A stretch of DNA of 5,163 nucleotides from a candidate division WWE3 bacterium RIFOXYD1_FULL_39_9. GTDB taxonomy: Bacteria > Patescibacteriota > WWE3 > UBA101185 > UBA10185. Made by a program: the position numbers and the translations under genes. The stretch covers positions 1 through 5,163 of the forward strand of contig MEWG01000007.1 in assembly GCA_001773295.1 (NCBI GenBank). Direction: 5' to 3'. The notes below the pieces were generated by a model. The model was not told the DNA's origin. It made no database searches and saw only the letters and a list, made by a program, of their open reading frames with translations. Below are positions 1 through 4,989 of the stretch, one piece after another; position 1 is the stretch's first letter, and every line of letters starts with the position of its first letter.

Positions 1-548
1 TACGCCTCCATTGACTTGATGATATTAATTAAACCATCAAGGTCGCCGGCAGCAATCTGCGCAACTGGTATTGCAATGCTCGCAATGTCTGGTGCGGACA
101 AAACACTCATTTGTCCTGCCTCATCAATTCCTGTAGTAGCGTAGCCAAAGTTCTCGCCACCATTTAGGAATCTCGCGATATTTTCGCGATCACTATCCGT
201 CAATGGTTGGATCTGCAGTTGCCACGCATAATTCTCCCAGTATGCTTGCTCCAGTCCTGCAATAGCACCTTCCGGATCTTCCTGCATCCGTTTCTCCCAC
301 GCGTCGATCCTTGCCTTAACGGCAGCGACCTCAGCGTCCTCCAGCTGCTGTACTGTGGCAGTCTCTTGTAAATGAGCCTGCTCTGTTGCAACAGCGTTTG
401 CTGCTTCAGTTGTTGCTTCAGCGGTCTTGGTAGCATCTGCCTCGTCACTAGTGATTCCGACGTACTGATCACCACCACAGGCGGTCAAAACCAGGGATAC
501 GATCAACACTAAAGTTATCAGGGTCCAAAGTTTAGTTTGGCCTCTCAT
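1..548 (-). CDS. Putative lipoprotein, 3' end outside the window
   Basis: The reading frame opens with ATG at 548-546 and stays open for 182 codons to the left edge, so the C-terminus is missing. The N-terminus is a classical lipoprotein signal peptide: basic residues R2 and K6, a hydrophobic core at about residues 7-21, and the lipobox L21-T22-A23-C24 followed by G-G-D. Lgt/LspA-type processing should leave lipid-modified Cys24 on the outer face of the membrane. Residues about 34-83 are rich in Ala, Glu, Thr and Gln and look helical, probably a stalk or coiled coil; a Trp/Tyr-rich segment follows (103-109). I do not recognise the family. The start is supported by a Shine-Dalgarno AGGAG nine bases upstream and a strong promoter. 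The GC content (about 272 of the first 540 bases) is well above that of the neighbours, and the gene is divergent from the C39 gene. The coding call is firm; the function is unknown. Confidence 0.8.
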   Translation of the reverse strand, partial: MRGQTKLWTLITLVLIVSLVLTACGGDQYVGITSDEADATKTAEATTEAANAVATEQAHLQETATVQQLEDAEVAAVKARIDAWEKRMQEDPEGAIAGLEQAYWENYAWQLQIQPLTDSDRENIARFLNGGENFGYATTGIDEAGQMSVLSAPDIASIAIPVAQIAAGDLDGLINIIKSMEA

Positions 549-557
549 CGCTTCACT

Positions 558-562
558 CTCCT
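558..562 (-). promoter_or_regulatory. Ribosome binding site of the lipoprotein gene
   Basis: On the minus strand this reads AGGAG (within AAAAGGAGAG), nine bases before the ATG at 548. It fixes that ATG as the start and matches the position of the signal peptide. Confidence 0.75.
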
Positions 563-623
563 TTTGTCTTTTTGACTATTTTTCTAGGATTATTATATTT
601 TTTATGTCCTTTTGGATTGTGTC

Positions 624-652
624 ATTGTAACATAAACTGCCATTTACGTCAA
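624..652 (-). promoter_or_regulatory. Sigma70-type promoter of the lipoprotein gene
   Basis: On the minus strand there is a -35 TTGACG (652-647), a 17-base spacer and a -10 TACAAT (629-624). Each hexamer differs from consensus by one base and the spacer is optimal. Transcription should start near 617, giving a leader of about 70 nt before the ATG at 548. This is the best-matching promoter in the window. Confidence 0.7.
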
Positions 653-660
653 CCTATAGT

Positions 661-689
661 GTGACAAAATCGGAAAACCGTGTTAAAAT
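661..689 (+). promoter_or_regulatory. Extended -10 promoter of the C39 peptidase / L,D-transpeptidase pair
   Basis: The -35 is GTGACA (661-666), the spacer 17 bases and the -10 TAAAAT (684-689), preceded by the extended -10 element TGT (681-683). The expected transcription start is about 695-697. That is downstream of the upstream GTG at 680, so it supports the ATG at 719 as the real start. The promoter sits back to back with the lipoprotein promoter, the two -35 hexamers being eight bases apart. Confidence 0.55.
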
Positions 690-703
690 TCTCCGACTGT
701 CAA

Positions 704-708
704 AAAGG
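704..708 (+). promoter_or_regulatory. Ribosome binding site deciding the C39 peptidase start
   Basis: AAAGG lies ten bases before the ATG at 719. It selects that ATG over the GTG at 680, which has no comparable site and would lie upstream of the predicted transcript start. Confidence 0.5.
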
Positions 709-718
709 CAGTAAATAT

Positions 719-1381
719 ATGTATTCAAGAATGATTCTGTCGTTTCTTATTGCAACGACAATGACAATACCAAATACAGAAGCTCCCCAAAACACAGCTG
801 GTGCAACCCCGGAGATTAGACATTTCATAAATACCGATAAAACAGTGCTTTTAGACGTTCCGTACGTAAATCAGGTAGATAACCTTCCTGAGGACAAAAA
901 AACCGAAATTAGAGCATCTGCGTGCGGTCCTACGGCCGTAACAATGGCTCTTAACTATTTGGGGGATGAGAGAGACCTTTATTCTGTCATTGAAAAATTA
1001 CCCACCAGTGTATACGTAAGAGGGCAAATGTTTTACAACCTCTATGATGCTGCTAAATATTTTGACAAAGAGACCGTCAAGATCAAGAGAGATGCTAAAA
1101 CCATCTTTGAAACGTTAAAGGACGGTCACCCGATAATAATGAATATTCAAAACTATAACGGCTTTATCGGGCACGCAATAGTTGTAGTCGGTATTAAAAA
1201 CTTTGACGGTATTAAAGCTGATGCTTTGATTGCACACGATCCTTTTACAAAAGGCTACAGAGAGTTTAAATACATTAACGAAAGAACTTTGCAGCAGCCC
1301 GAGGGTCACTACAATTACATTGGTATTCTAGATCCTTTTTACATTGTCGACCCCGATGACTCTAATAATGATAGAATTTAA
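719..1381 (+). CDS. Secreted C39-like cysteine peptidase (Peptidase_C39_2 type)
   Basis: The 220-residue protein belongs to the papain-like C39/C39-like peptidases. Residues 46-52 (DVPYVNQ) hold the conserved Gln52 expected to form the oxyanion hole. Cys69 in SACGPTA is the nucleophile, His152 in IGHAIVVVGI the base, and Asp174 in AHDPF the third catalytic residue, so the active site looks intact. The N-terminus (MYSRMILSFLIATTMTI) is a short hydrophobic export signal, with possible cleavage after Ala22. There is no ABC-transporter part, so it is not a bacteriocin exporter of the classical C39 kind. Homologous domains are common in exported proteins acting on peptides or cell-wall material, but the substrate here cannot be read from the sequence. 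The ATG at 719 is preferred to GTG 680 because of its AAAGG site and the promoter position; the longer form would add 13 residues. The next gene starts 2 nt after the stop, suggesting co-transcription and a shared extracytoplasmic role. Confidence 0.85.
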   Translation: MYSRMILSFLIATTMTIPNTEAPQNTAGATPEIRHFINTDKTVLLDVPYVNQVDNLPEDKKTEIRASACGPTAVTMALNYLGDERDLYSVIEKLPTSVYVRGQMFYNLYDAAKYFDKETVKIKRDAKTIFETLKDGHPIIMNIQNYNGFIGHAIVVVGIKNFDGIKADALIAHDPFTKGYREFKYINERTLQQPEGHYNYIGILDPFYIVDPDDSNNDRI

Positions 1382-1383
1382 TA

Positions 1384-2691
1384 GTGAATAGATTTCTGCC
1401 CAAAATTCTAATCATCTTAGGTGTTATCCTTTTTCTAGTTTTAACTTTTAGACCTCATTTTGTTGTTTCCAAAAATACGTATTTTGGAAGTTTTAACTTG
1501 GGCAAGCTGACCGAACAAGACGCAAAAAACAAAATCAGCGAAATTCTACAAAAACCTATTTACCTTAATGCAAATTACTCGAGCCGAGCTATACAACTCA
1601 GTGAGATTGGTGTTGGGTTTGATAGAAGTAAGCTTGAAGCCTCGACAACTTTGAAATGTTTATTGAGAGTAGGGAAGTTAAGTATATTTTGCCTAGAAAC
1701 TAAACCTTCAAAAACTCAAAACGACGTTCTGGTTATTAATGAGAAGGTCCTTCGCGACTATTTAACACAGCTGGAAGCTGAATTTGCGTTTGTGGCTAAA
1801 AATACACAGATTCTTTTTGAAAATTACTCGTTTAGTACTCCCGGTGAAAATGCACAAATTAGTATTGATTACGAAGACTTTAAAAAAGAGCTCTCATCCA
1901 AAATCTCCGATACTTCAAAAATTAGCCTAAAAATTAATCTGAAATCGGAAGACGATGTCTACCTTCAGAAACAGAGTTCTCTAGCCTTAATAGAAAAGCT
2001 AACAACACCTTTGTTAATCAAGTACGGTCGCCAGCCAATTTACATACCAAAAGAAACACTCAAAACTTTTATCGACTCGGAGGAGACTCTAAGCAAATAC
2101 ACTAACTTTATTAAAGAAGAACCAATTCGAGCTTATCTAAAGGAACTCGCGGAAAAGTATGCAACTGATGATGTCCGAGTTGTTGAATACGACGCAGTTA
2201 AATCCATTCAAAACGCTCTGCTGTTAAAAGCCGCTAATTACGAGATTAACAATGCGGTGATTCTGCCACTTGAAGGTAAACCAAGAACAAACGGGGAGCT
2301 GCACGATGTTTATCTTGAGGTAATAAAATCTCAGCAAAGACTTTACAGATTTGAGAAAGGAAAGTTAACCAAAACCTATATTGTTTCAACAGGACTGACT
2401 TGGGAAACCCCTGCAGGTGAGTTTGAAGTTTTAGGAAAGCAGAAGATGACAATATCCTACTTTGGTAACTGGTATATGCCTGATTATCTGCCAATTGGCC
2501 TAGTTAATGGCTATCGATTCGGTTTCCATTCAATTCCATATCATATGGACGGTTACGGCAATATTTACTCTAGAGATCCAAACACAATGGGTAGTCCGGC
2601 AACAGGTGGGTGTATTCAACTAAAACCCGAAGAGGCGGAAGAGCTGTTTGAGTGGGCTGAAATCGGGACCCCGGTATACGTTTACGAGTAG
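1384..2691 (+). CDS. Membrane-anchored L,D-transpeptidase (YkuD domain)
   Basis: The 435-residue protein has one N-terminal membrane segment (about residues 8-22) and no evident cleavage site, so it is probably anchored with the rest outside. Residues about 30-90 (FGSFNLGKLTEQDAKNKI and following) resemble the PG_binding_4/VanW-associated domain, and a weaker second copy may span about 110-200. The YkuD catalytic domain covers about 309-434: YLEVIKSQQRLY, then ETPAGEFEV, His382 and His387, and nucleophile Cys410 in ATGGCIQL. YkuD enzymes form 3-3 cross-links in peptidoglycan or attach proteins to it, using Cys instead of the serine of penicillin-binding proteins. The usual S-H-G-C-x-R/N motif reads T-G-G-C-I-Q here, with Gly for His and Gln for Arg/Asn, though the Cys is kept. 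Cys92 and Cys103 could form a disulfide. The GTG start has no clear ribosome site and lies 2 nt after the C39 stop, so translation may depend on re-initiation. Confidence 0.88.
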   Translation: MNRFLPKILIILGVILFLVLTFRPHFVVSKNTYFGSFNLGKLTEQDAKNKISEILQKPIYLNANYSSRAIQLSEIGVGFDRSKLEASTTLKCLLRVGKLSIFCLETKPSKTQNDVLVINEKVLRDYLTQLEAEFAFVAKNTQILFENYSFSTPGENAQISIDYEDFKKELSSKISDTSKISLKINLKSEDDVYLQKQSSLALIEKLTTPLLIKYGRQPIYIPKETLKTFIDSEETLSKYTNFIKEEPIRAYLKELAEKYATDDVRVVEYDAVKSIQNALLLKAANYEINNAVILPLEGKPRTNGELHDVYLEVIKSQQRLYRFEKGKLTKTYIVSTGLTWETPAGEFEVLGKQKMTISYFGNWYMPDYLPIGLVNGYRFGFHSIPYHMDGYGNIYSRDPNTMGSPATGGCIQLKPEEAEELFEWAEIGTPVYVYE

Positions 2692-2692
2692 A

Positions 2693-3193
2693 CTAATTAC
2701 ACACATCGTCCGCCGGAGTAGCGGGTGCGGCACATTCTCTAATATCACCTGTGGTTGATCTGAATTTATAAAAGTTCCCAGCGTTGGTGTTAACTGTAAT
2801 ACCTGCTATGTTTCTTGCGGCGTTTACCCAATAGGTATAGATAGCACCAAAAGGTAGATTATCTGGCCAATCATCTACTAAATAGGTGCCCAAAACAGGG
2901 TCGTCGGTGGGATTACCGTTAGAATCCGGGTCTGCAGGAAATCTATTTTCGCTTGTATGATAAGTTTCAATTACATTAACTAACTTAAGTAAAGTAGCGC
3001 GCCTAACAGCATCGTCTGAATTAATTCTATGTCTTTGATAGTTGATTACACTACTGAGTGTACCTGCCAAAATGGCCATTACCATGCCCACGACCAGAAG
3101 TTCTATCATGGTAAAACCGGCAACATTATTGTTAGTTTTAACTGATGGGAAGGACGTAAGGTGGTGCATAGAGTGTTCTTTATCTTTTTTCAT
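2693..3193 (-). CDS. Type IV pilin-like protein (prepilin N-terminal methylation motif)
   Basis: The 166-residue protein carries the prepilin signature at residues 26-35, G|FTMIELLVV. Prepilin peptidase would cut after Gly26 and methylate Phe27. Glu31 is the conserved Glu5 of the mature protein, and the hydrophobic alpha-1 segment continues to about residue 50. The mature form has about 140 residues, within the range of minor pilins and pseudopilins. The C-terminus holds the only two cysteines, Cys154 and Cys165, spaced to close a small disulfide loop as in many pilins. The ATG at 3193 gives a long 26-residue leader; the internal ATG at 3169 would give a more usual 18-residue leader, and neither has a strong ribosome site. 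No assembly genes (pilB, pilC, pilD) are in view, so it may act as a minor pilin, an adhesin or a DNA-uptake component. It converges on the L,D-transpeptidase with one base between the stops. Family assignment is sure; role is not. Confidence 0.9.
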   Translation of the reverse strand: MKKDKEHSMHHLTSFPSVKTNNNVAGFTMIELLVVGMVMAILAGTLSSVINYQRHRINSDDAVRRATLLKLVNVIETYHTSENRFPADPDSNGNPTDDPVLGTYLVDDWPDNLPFGAIYTYWVNAARNIAGITVNTNAGNFYKFRSTTGDIRECAAPATPADDVCN

Positions 3194-3215
3194 GGCAGTT
3201 ATAGCTTATGAAATA

Positions 3216-3224
3216 ATTATATCA
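3216..3224 (-). promoter_or_regulatory. Extended -10 promoter of the pilin-like gene
   Basis: The minus strand reads TGATATAAT, a perfect extended -10 (TGn followed by TATAAT). No good -35 is present at 16-18 bases upstream, which extended -10 promoters tolerate. Transcription should start near 3209, leaving a leader of about 16 nt to the ATG at 3193 or about 40 nt to the ATG at 3169. Confidence 0.5.
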
Positions 3225-3240
3225 CTTCTATACTGCCTTT

Positions 3241-3275
3241 TTGGCGTAGCACTTTAACCAAGAGTATGATAATAT
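3241..3275 (+). promoter_or_regulatory. Probable promoter of the tig-clpP unit
   Basis: TTGGCG (3241-3246), an 18-base spacer and TATGAT (3265-3270) form a reasonable sigma70-type promoter. An alternative extended -10, TGATAATAT (3267-3275), overlaps it. The start would fall near 3277-3283, about 20-25 nt before the tig ATG. It is divergent from the pilin promoter within a 108-bp gap. Confidence 0.45.
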
Positions 3276-3289
3276 TTGTCCGTTAATTT

Positions 3290-3294
3290 AAGGA
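3290..3294 (+). promoter_or_regulatory. Ribosome binding site of tig
   Basis: AAGGA is followed by seven bases and then the ATG at 3302. It supports this start, which also matches the usual N-terminus of trigger factor. Confidence 0.65.
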
Positions 3295-3301
3295 TAAAAA
3301 T

Positions 3302-4207
3302 ATGAAAGTTACTGTAGATAAAAAGCCCAAATCAACCATTGAGCTTCAAATTACTATTGAAAACAGCAAGGTAAAAGAGTCTTTTGACAAAATACTGGAT
3401 AAGGCTGTTGAAGAAACCACAATTGAAGGTTTTAGAAAAGGCAAAGCCCCAAAAGAACTAGTTAGAGAAAAAGTGGGTCTTAATGCCCTCTACGGAGACG
3501 TAATAAACGATCTGCTCCAAACCTTCTATCCTCAGGCATTAAAAGAAAATCTGATTATACCTGTAGCCAACCCAAGAGTAGATATCAAAGTCTTTGATAT
3601 CGATAAAGATCTGGAATTTACTGCTACTGTTGCAACCAGACCTGAAGTGAAAATAGGGGAGTACAAGGGAATGATCAAGGATTCATTCGAGAAAAGACTC
3701 GAGCAGAAAAAGAAAGAAAACGAGGAAAAAATTAAAAATGGGGAAAAGATGGACGAGGCCCATGTACATATAAGTCCTAACGAGGTAATCGACGCCCTAA
3801 TCAAAACAGCCGAGCTAGAAGTTTCTGACCTTTTAATTGACGAAGAAACCGACAGAATGATGAGCAGATTGATTGACCAAGCTCAATCTATCGGTCTTTC
3901 TATAGATCAATATCTAAAAGCGCAAAATAAAACTACTGAACAACTGAGGAAAGATTATAATGACATAGCGGAGAAAAACCTAAAAGCAGAGTTTGTACTT
4001 GGAAAATTGGTTGTCGATAACAAAATTGAGGTAACCGATGAAGAAATCGAGGAAACCATGCGTGCCGCAGGTTACGAGAATGTAGAAGAGAGAATGAAAG
4101 ACAACATAGAAAAGTTTTATATTAAAAGCATTCTTCAAAAAAATAAGTTATTATCAAGTTTGATAGAAGAACTTGAAGGAGAACATCATCATGAACATAA
4201 GGAATGA
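3302..4207 (+). CDS. tig: Trigger factor, short form without PPIase domain
   Basis: Trigger factor is the ribosome-bound chaperone that shields nascent chains at the exit tunnel. Residues 1 to about 120 are the ribosome-binding domain, with the signature loop GFRKGKAP at 43-50, which contacts ribosomal protein L23 in studied homologues. The segment RPEVKIGEYKGM (113-124) normally leads into the FKBP-like prolyl isomerase domain. Here it passes into a charged Lys/Glu-rich helix (about 125-155) and then directly into the C-terminal chaperone domain (about 158-290), which includes the typical EVTDEEIEETM stretch at 243-253. The protein is 301 residues against about 430 in Escherichia coli, and the missing part corresponds to the isomerase domain. 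The frame is continuous, so this is a domain-architecture variant and not a broken gene. The tail is His/Glu-rich (EGEHHHEHKE), and its codons overlap the start of clpP. That overlap suggests coupled synthesis of chaperone and protease. Identity is firm; the start has a good ribosome site. Confidence 0.93.
   Translation: MKVTVDKKPKSTIELQITIENSKVKESFDKILDKAVEETTIEGFRKGKAPKELVREKVGLNALYGDVINDLLQTFYPQALKENLIIPVANPRVDIKVFDIDKDLEFTATVATRPEVKIGEYKGMIKDSFEKRLEQKKKENEEKIKNGEKMDEAHVHISPNEVIDALIKTAELEVSDLLIDEETDRMMSRLIDQAQSIGLSIDQYLKAQNKTTEQLRKDYNDIAEKNLKAEFVLGKLVVDNKIEVTDEEIEETMRAAGYENVEERMKDNIEKFYIKSILQKNKLLSSLIEELEGEHHHEHKE
4175..4181 (+). promoter_or_regulatory. Ribosome binding site of clpP inside tig
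   Basis: GAAGGAG lies nine bases before the ATG at 4191 and inside the last codons of tig. It is the strongest ribosome site in the window. It selects ATG 4191 over the in-frame TTG at 4173, which lies upstream of the site. Confidence 0.8.
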
Positions 4208-4805
4208 TACTTTAGTACCAATAGTAGTAGAAAAAGAACCTAATGGTTTTGAGAGATCGTACGATATCTACTCGAGACTACTTAAGGACTTTATAGTATT
4301 TGTTACCGGACCTATCGATATGGGTGTAGCAAATACTTTTATTGCTCAGATGTTATTTTTGGAAAGCGATAACCCGGAAAGAGACATCTCTGTCTACATT
4401 AATTCACCAGGTGGTGAAGTTTACGCAGGTATTGCAATGTACGACACCATCAAACACGTCAAAAACGACGTAAGAACAGTAAATGTTGGTTTGGCCGCAT
4501 CAGCTGCTTCGTTATTGCTGGCCAGCGGAACAAATGGCAAACGATTTGCACTTCCAAATTCATATACAATGATTCACCAGCCATTAATCTCAGGAATGGG
4601 CGGACAGGCAACTGACATTGAAATCGAAGCTAGACACATGATCAAATTAAAACACCAGTTTGCACAGATCATTTCTGAAAATACAAAAGCTGACCTGGAT
4701 AAAACACTCAAAGATATGGAAAGAGATTATTGGATGACAGCAGAAGAAACCAAGGAATACGGACTTATTGACGAAGTAATGGACACCAAAAAGAAGAAGA
4801 AGTGA
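4191..4805 (+). CDS. clpP: ATP-dependent Clp protease proteolytic subunit ClpP
   Basis: ClpP is the serine peptidase that forms a double heptameric barrel and degrades proteins fed by AAA+ unfoldases such as ClpX or ClpC. The product has 204 residues, close to the family's usual 190-210. The catalytic triad is complete: Ser104 in GLAASAAS, His129 in MIHQPL and Asp179 in MERDYWM. Other family features are INSPGGEVYAGIAMYD (70-85), GQATDIEI (138-145) and YGLIDEV near the end. The nucleophile segment reads GLAASAAS where well-studied enzymes have GQAASMGA, a modest divergence that keeps the Ser. The C-terminus ends in five lysines. The N-terminus has no obvious long propeptide. The ATG at 4191 is chosen because of the GAAGGAG site; it overlaps tig by 17 nt in another frame. 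No unfoldase gene follows, unlike the common tig-clpP-clpX order. Confidence 0.96.
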   Translation: MNIRNDTLVPIVVEKEPNGFERSYDIYSRLLKDFIVFVTGPIDMGVANTFIAQMLFLESDNPERDISVYINSPGGEVYAGIAMYDTIKHVKNDVRTVNVGLAASAASLLLASGTNGKRFALPNSYTMIHQPLISGMGGQATDIEIEARHMIKLKHQFAQIISENTKADLDKTLKDMERDYWMTAEETKEYGLIDEVMDTKKKKK

Positions 4806-4820
4806 AGCTCGTAGAGCCTC

Positions 4821-4839
4821 CTTCTCAAAAGATGAGAAG
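4821..4839 (+). terminator. Hairpin after clpP, weak terminator or processing site
   Basis: CTTCTCA (4821-4827) pairs with TGAGAAG (4833-4839) across a five-base loop, giving a perfect 7-bp stem 15 nt after the clpP stop. The sequence after it (TAATTACTACT) is not a run of T, so it is a poor intrinsic terminator. It may instead protect the mRNA 3' end or separate clpP from the downstream tRNA. Confidence 0.35.
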
Positions 4840-4876
4840 TAATTACTACTGAATAATCGTCCGCAGTTGTTGTTCG

Positions 4877-4953
4877 GGGCTCCTAGCTCAGTCGGTTAGA
4901 GCGCTTCAGTGACATTGAAGAGGTCACAGGTTCGATTCCTGTGGAGCCCACCA
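4877..4953 (+). tRNA. tRNA-Val(GAC)
   Basis: All arms of a tRNA can be folded by eye. The acceptor GGGCTCC (4877-4883) pairs with GGAGCCC (4943-4949). The D arm is GCTC/GAGC (4886-4889, 4899-4902). The anticodon stem CTTCA/TGAAG (4904-4908, 4916-4920) carries the loop GTGACAT with anticodon GAC at 4911-4913. The T arm ACAGG/CCTGT encloses TTCGATT. The discriminator A4950 is followed by an encoded CCA (4951-4953). GAC reads the valine codons GTC and GTT. Loop position 32 is G where a pyrimidine is usual, while U33 is kept. The gene lies 71 nt after clpP, and no clear promoter of its own is seen, so it may be co-transcribed with clpP. Confidence 0.95.
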
Positions 4954-4973
4954 TATAGTTTTTTCCCATTTTT
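4954..4973 (+). terminator. T-rich tract after the tRNA, possible terminator
   Basis: Six T (4959-4964) and five T (4969-4973) follow within 20 nt of the tRNA end. There is no separate GC-rich hairpin; only the tRNA's own acceptor and T arms could act as the preceding structure. This is a tentative call. Confidence 0.3.
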
Positions 4974-4989
4974 ATGTATTATTAATGTA

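Noticed and set aside
200..478. Minus-strand open frame of 92 codons
   Set aside because: It lies in another frame inside the lipoprotein gene, which has a signal peptide, ribosome site and promoter. Its product is Arg/Gln/Leu-rich without any motif.
1115..1309. Minus-strand open frame inside the C39 peptidase gene
   Set aside because: Antisense to the catalytic region of a clearly real gene, no ribosome site, no recognisable protein.
2246..2494. Minus-strand open frame inside the L,D-transpeptidase gene
   Set aside because: Antisense to the well-supported YkuD domain; no independent evidence.
2709..2724. Small GC-rich inverted repeat near the convergent gene ends
   Set aside because: The stem is only about four base pairs, lies inside the pilin coding sequence and has no T run, so it is not a credible terminator.
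3042..3257. Plus-strand open frame of 71 codons over the start of the pilin-like gene
   Set aside because: It is hydrophobic mainly because it is antisense to the pilin hydrophobic helix. It has no ribosome site and conflicts with the pilin reading frame.
3700..3760. A-rich, nearly repetitive stretch in tig
   Set aside because: It is explained by Lys and Glu codons of the linker helix; there is no exact repeat unit.
3532..3804. Minus-strand open frame inside tig
   Set aside because: A Phe/Ser-rich shadow of the Lys/Glu-rich tig codons; no support of its own.
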